From the NCBI GenBank assembly GCA_964344215.1, contig CAYFMP010000078.1, positions 1-16,519 on the forward strand: a stretch of DNA of 16,519 nt, written 5' to 3'. Source of the stretch: CAYFMP01 sp964344215 (GTDB lineage Bacteria; Pseudomonadota; Alphaproteobacteria; Rhodospirillales; Casp-alpha2). Position numbers and translations under genes: made by a program. Every line of letters starts with the position of its first letter. Position 1 is the first letter of the stretch. The notes beneath the pieces are model-generated. The model was given only the letters and a program-made list of their open reading frames with translations. It was not told the DNA's origin and did no database searches. Below, piece by piece: positions 15,543 to 16,519 of this stretch.

Positions 15543-16475
15543 TCATTCCGGGGACCTGTCGGGATAAAGCGCCTTTTCCGGGTTGATGGCGCCGCTCAGA
15601 ACACCAATACCTTTGATGGCATAGAGCGCAACAAGCAAAGGTGCGCACAAAAGGTAGTACCGGGAGCGCTGCATCCACGGTACGATGTTCAACCATGTGG
15701 CCAGGGCAACGTAGACGGGCAGCCCCGGGATAAACGTCAGGACGAACAACCCGCGCCGCCATGCCGCCAGATTTTCCACGCCAAACCGCAGAACATAAGT
15801 GTGCAGCCCCCATCGGTGCTGGTGCCTGAAGAAACCGGCCGGGCTAATCCGGTCGCGGTGAATGACCTCCGGCCGAGGCGAGAAAAAGACGGTTATTCCC
15901 CGGGCTCGCAGATTCTTGATGAACAGGACGTCCTCGCCGGTCTTGAGCCGCGGTTCGAAGGCGTCGCCTTCGGGCAGGTCCCTGAGCCGAAAACTCAAGT
16001 TGGTGGTCGGCAGGTGATAGGGCTCGTTGACGACGCGGGCCGGTGTTCCCGGAACCGAGGAAAACCACGACATCAACGCATCGAGCCACGCCCACACGCC
16101 AACGCCTTTTCCCTCGATGGCGCCGCCGATGCAAAATTTGTCGGGATGGTCCTCGTGCAGTTGCAAATGCGTATCGACGAAACCCGGCTTCGCCAGGCAA
16201 TCACTATCCAACAGAATAACGATCCCGGCGCCGGTGTTCCGGCACCACGCTAGGCCCGTATTCCTGGCCTGGGCGGGCCCCAGGTTGACGTCATGGCGCA
16301 ACATATGGACGCGCTCGTCTTCGAGATAGGGCCGCAACACAGGTTCCGCGGCGGCGTCGGTTGAGCTTCCGTCATCGATCAGGACAATCCCTACTTCTTC
16401 GCTCAATTGCGGAATAACGGTTTCAATGCACTCAGCGAGATCGCCAATGCCGTCCTTGAAGGGGATTAATACCAG
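15543..16475 (-). CDS. GT2 family glycosyltransferase with unresolved or frameshifted start
   Basis: A GT-A glycosyltransferase: VLIDDGSSTD binds the nucleotide, NLGPAQARNTGL follows, LLDSDC is the DxD-type motif, TGED is the likely catalytic base, and HQHRWG resembles the QxxRW acceptor motif. Two C-terminal hydrophobic segments (LFVLTFIPGLPVYVALATWL and YYLLCAPLLVALYAI) should anchor it. The first standard start, TTG 16406, would remove the first beta strand, yet the frame continues upstream with LVLIPFKDGIGDLAECIETV, an ideal GT2 N-terminus, back to a TAA at 16484. Only a rare CTG at 16475 is available there. An ATG with AGG 9 bases upstream lies at 16482, one base out of frame. A frameshift (real or sequencing error) or a CTG start is therefore likely. 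It precedes the gluconate genes, but a functional link is not evident. Confidence 0.8.
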   Translation of the reverse strand: MVLIPFKDGIGDLAECIETVIPQLSEEVGIVLIDDGSSTDAAAEPVLRPYLEDERVHMLRHDVNLGPAQARNTGLAWCRNTGAGIVILLDSDCLAKPGFVDTHLQLHEDHPDKFCIGGAIEGKGVGVWAWLDALMSWFSSVPGTPARVVNEPYHLPTTNLSFRLRDLPEGDAFEPRLKTGEDVLFIKNLRARGITVFFSPRPEVIHRDRISPAGFFRHQHRWGLHTYVLRFGVENLAAWRRGLFVLTFIPGLPVYVALATWLNIVPWMQRSRYYLLCAPLLVALYAIKGIGVLSGAINPEKALYPDRSPE

Positions 16476-16519
16476 CCGACATTAACACTGACCTGTGTGG
16501 GCCCATTTTCGCATTCCGA

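Overview
The window looks like a piece of a Gram-negative proteobacterial chromosome, most likely alphaproteobacterial (low confidence, judged from GC-rich codon use and gene style only; there is no rRNA, tRNA or other taxonomic marker). It holds 14 full or nearly full protein genes, one degraded methyltransferase remnant, and the first codons of a probable further gene at the left edge. No rRNA, tRNA, CRISPR array, insertion sequence or phage module was recognised.

Left and centre (1-12681) read as a cell-envelope or surface-glycan region rich in radical SAM enzymes. A HAD-type hydrolase (minus strand) diverges from an LPG-synthase-type membrane protein. Then comes a radical SAM/SPASM-like enzyme whose stop codon overlaps the ribosome site of a SAM methyltransferase. 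A minus-strand run, in transcription order, follows: a polyprenyl-phosphate-sugar-synthase-like GT2 (7956-8924), an alpha/alpha-toroid protein of unknown function (6329-7942), a B12-binding-type radical SAM enzyme (4812-6233) and a second LPG-synthase-type membrane protein (3723-4718). Upstream of that run lies a methyltransferase missing its SAM-binding half (9003-9464). On the plus strand a GT-C-like multi-membrane protein (9701-11473) and a third radical SAM enzyme (11656-12681) follow.

Right side (12716-16475) is a minus-strand cluster: GT2 glycosyltransferase, SMP-30/gluconolactonase, 6-phosphogluconate dehydrogenase and gluconokinase, the last two joined by a GTGA stop/start overlap. 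The three metabolic enzymes form a route gluconolactone -> gluconate -> 6-phosphogluconate -> ribulose 5-phosphate. The dehydrogenase lacks the usual NADP-binding Asn-Arg-Ser/Thr triad and has Asp-Pro-Ser, suggesting NAD preference.

The most interesting hypothesis is that the GT2 (activated lipid-linked sugar), the flippase-like membrane proteins, the GT-C protein (periplasmic sugar transfer) and three different radical SAM enzymes act on one unusual surface glycan or lipid. This is inferred from families and proximity; no substrate can be read from the sequence. Base composition is uneven: 793-1779 is visibly AT-richer than 4800-8900, consistent with assembly by transfer. Two genes show damage or odd starts: the methyltransferase remnant and the GT2 at the right edge, whose protein homology continues upstream of every standard start codon.
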